DNA of 5,083 bases from an uncultured Rhodospirillales bacterium. GTDB lineage: Bacteria > Pseudomonadota > Alphaproteobacteria > Acetobacterales > Acetobacteraceae. Position 1 is the stretch's first letter. Each line of letters starts with the position of its first letter. Below, piece after piece: positions 4,799 through 5,083 of this stretch. The position numbers and the translations under genes were made by a program. The stretch spans positions 1 through 5,083 of the forward strand of contig CAIYPH010000290.1 of NCBI GenBank assembly GCA_903928045.1, read 5' to 3'. The notes under the pieces were generated by a model. The model did no database searches. It worked only from the letters and a program-made list of their open reading frames with translations, and had not been told where the DNA came from.

Positions 4799-5083
4799 GC
4801 CGCTCCATCGCCCGGCGCGCCTCGACGGCGGGGCCGGTGGGGGCGACGACGTCATCCCAGGTGACAATTCTCCCATGTCGGACTGGCCGGCGCAACGTGA
4901 CGCGATGGGCGAGGCCGATCGGCAAGCCGCCGGCGGCCAGGCTGGCGGCGGCCGGTAGCAGTTTGCCCCACACGGTGTAGCCGCCCTCGCCATCGAGCAC
5001 GTCGCCTTGCGAGAGATCGCGCTTGGCGACCGCGACCACATCGCCGCGAAATGCAGCGGGCTGGCCGGTCGGCTCGCCGCGCA
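4788..5083 (-). CDS. C-terminal SAF domain of a probable homoserine-dehydrogenase-like NAD(P)-dependent oxidoreductase (runs off the right edge)
   Basis: The last 97 codons of a larger protein; the frame stays open to the window edge, so the first in-window start candidate (GTG at 5039) is not the real start. The visible residues begin RGEPTGQPAAFRGDVVAVAK, continue with RDLSQGDVLDGEGGYTVWG, then GGLPIGLAHRVTLRRPV and IVTWDDV before a short tail ending RLSL. The 'AKRDLxxGDVLDGxGGYTVxG ... LPIGLA' pattern is that of SAF-domain proteins whose N-terminal half is a homoserine-dehydrogenase-like NAD(P)-binding domain, often mislabelled as FlgA-like. The Rossmann part is outside the window, so the assignment rests on family recall. 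The gene converges on the SDR and their 3' ends overlap by 11 nt. Confidence 0.75.
   Translation of the reverse strand, partial: RGEPTGQPAAFRGDVVAVAKRDLSQGDVLDGEGGYTVWGKLLPAAASLAAGGLPIGLAHRVTLRRPVRHGRIVTWDDVVAPTGPAVEARRAMERLSL

Noticed and set aside
3998..5041. Long minus-strand open frame (347 codons) opposite the SDR gene
   Set aside because: Arg/His-rich antisense translation. The plus strand has complete SDR motifs, and the SAF domain is in another minus-strand frame.
1..5083. CRISPR arrays, tRNA or rRNA genes, insertion sequences, phage or defence genes
   Set aside because: No regularly spaced repeats, cloverleaf sequences, transposase motifs, terminal repeats or defence domains were seen on either strand.

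Overview
The window is about 5 kb of GC-rich, densely packed DNA with no mobile elements, RNA genes or CRISPR. High GC, strong use of G/C-ending codons and a pgsA to moaD-moaE gene order, which is common in alphaproteobacteria, suggest an alphaproteobacterium. The Acetobacteraceae or a similar high-GC group is an inference, not a demonstrated placement.

Left half (1-2249, minus strand): a compact operon read right to left as pgsA, mobB, a proline/alanine-rich lipoprotein gene, moaD, and moaE (cut by the left edge). PgsA makes phosphatidylglycerophosphate, the first committed step to phosphatidylglycerol. MoaD and MoaE are the two subunits of molybdopterin synthase, and MobB is a GTP-binding helper in making the guanine-dinucleotide form of the molybdenum cofactor. 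The set therefore combines phospholipid synthesis, Moco synthesis and one envelope lipoprotein of unknown role. A sigma70-like promoter ends almost exactly at the pgsA ATG, so the pgsA message may be leaderless.

Right half (2325-5083): an accessory-looking metabolic stretch with alternating strands. It holds a DapA/N-acetylneuraminate-lyase family aldolase or dehydratase (plus) that keeps the Schiff-base lysine but lacks the DHDPS Tyr and Thr residues. Next come two divergently transcribed NTF2/SnoaL-like paralogs (minus, then plus) that align without a gap at about 35% identity. A short-chain dehydrogenase/reductase is translationally coupled to the plus-strand paralog by a 4-nt overlap. Last is the C-terminal SAF domain of a probable homoserine-dehydrogenase-like oxidoreductase (minus, cut by the right edge).

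The plus-strand NTF2-like protein resembles limonene-1,2-epoxide hydrolase, with the YQNMP and GWRDYFDL blocks, but its catalytic Arg and one catalytic Asp are replaced. With an SDR, a DapA-family enzyme and an SAF oxidoreductase next door, a small catabolic or modifying pathway for an unidentified carbonyl or hydroxy-acid substrate is possible. The strand switches show this is not one operon, so that link is only a hypothesis. Both convergent junctions (3218-3221 and 4788-4798) overlap and leave no room for intrinsic terminators.
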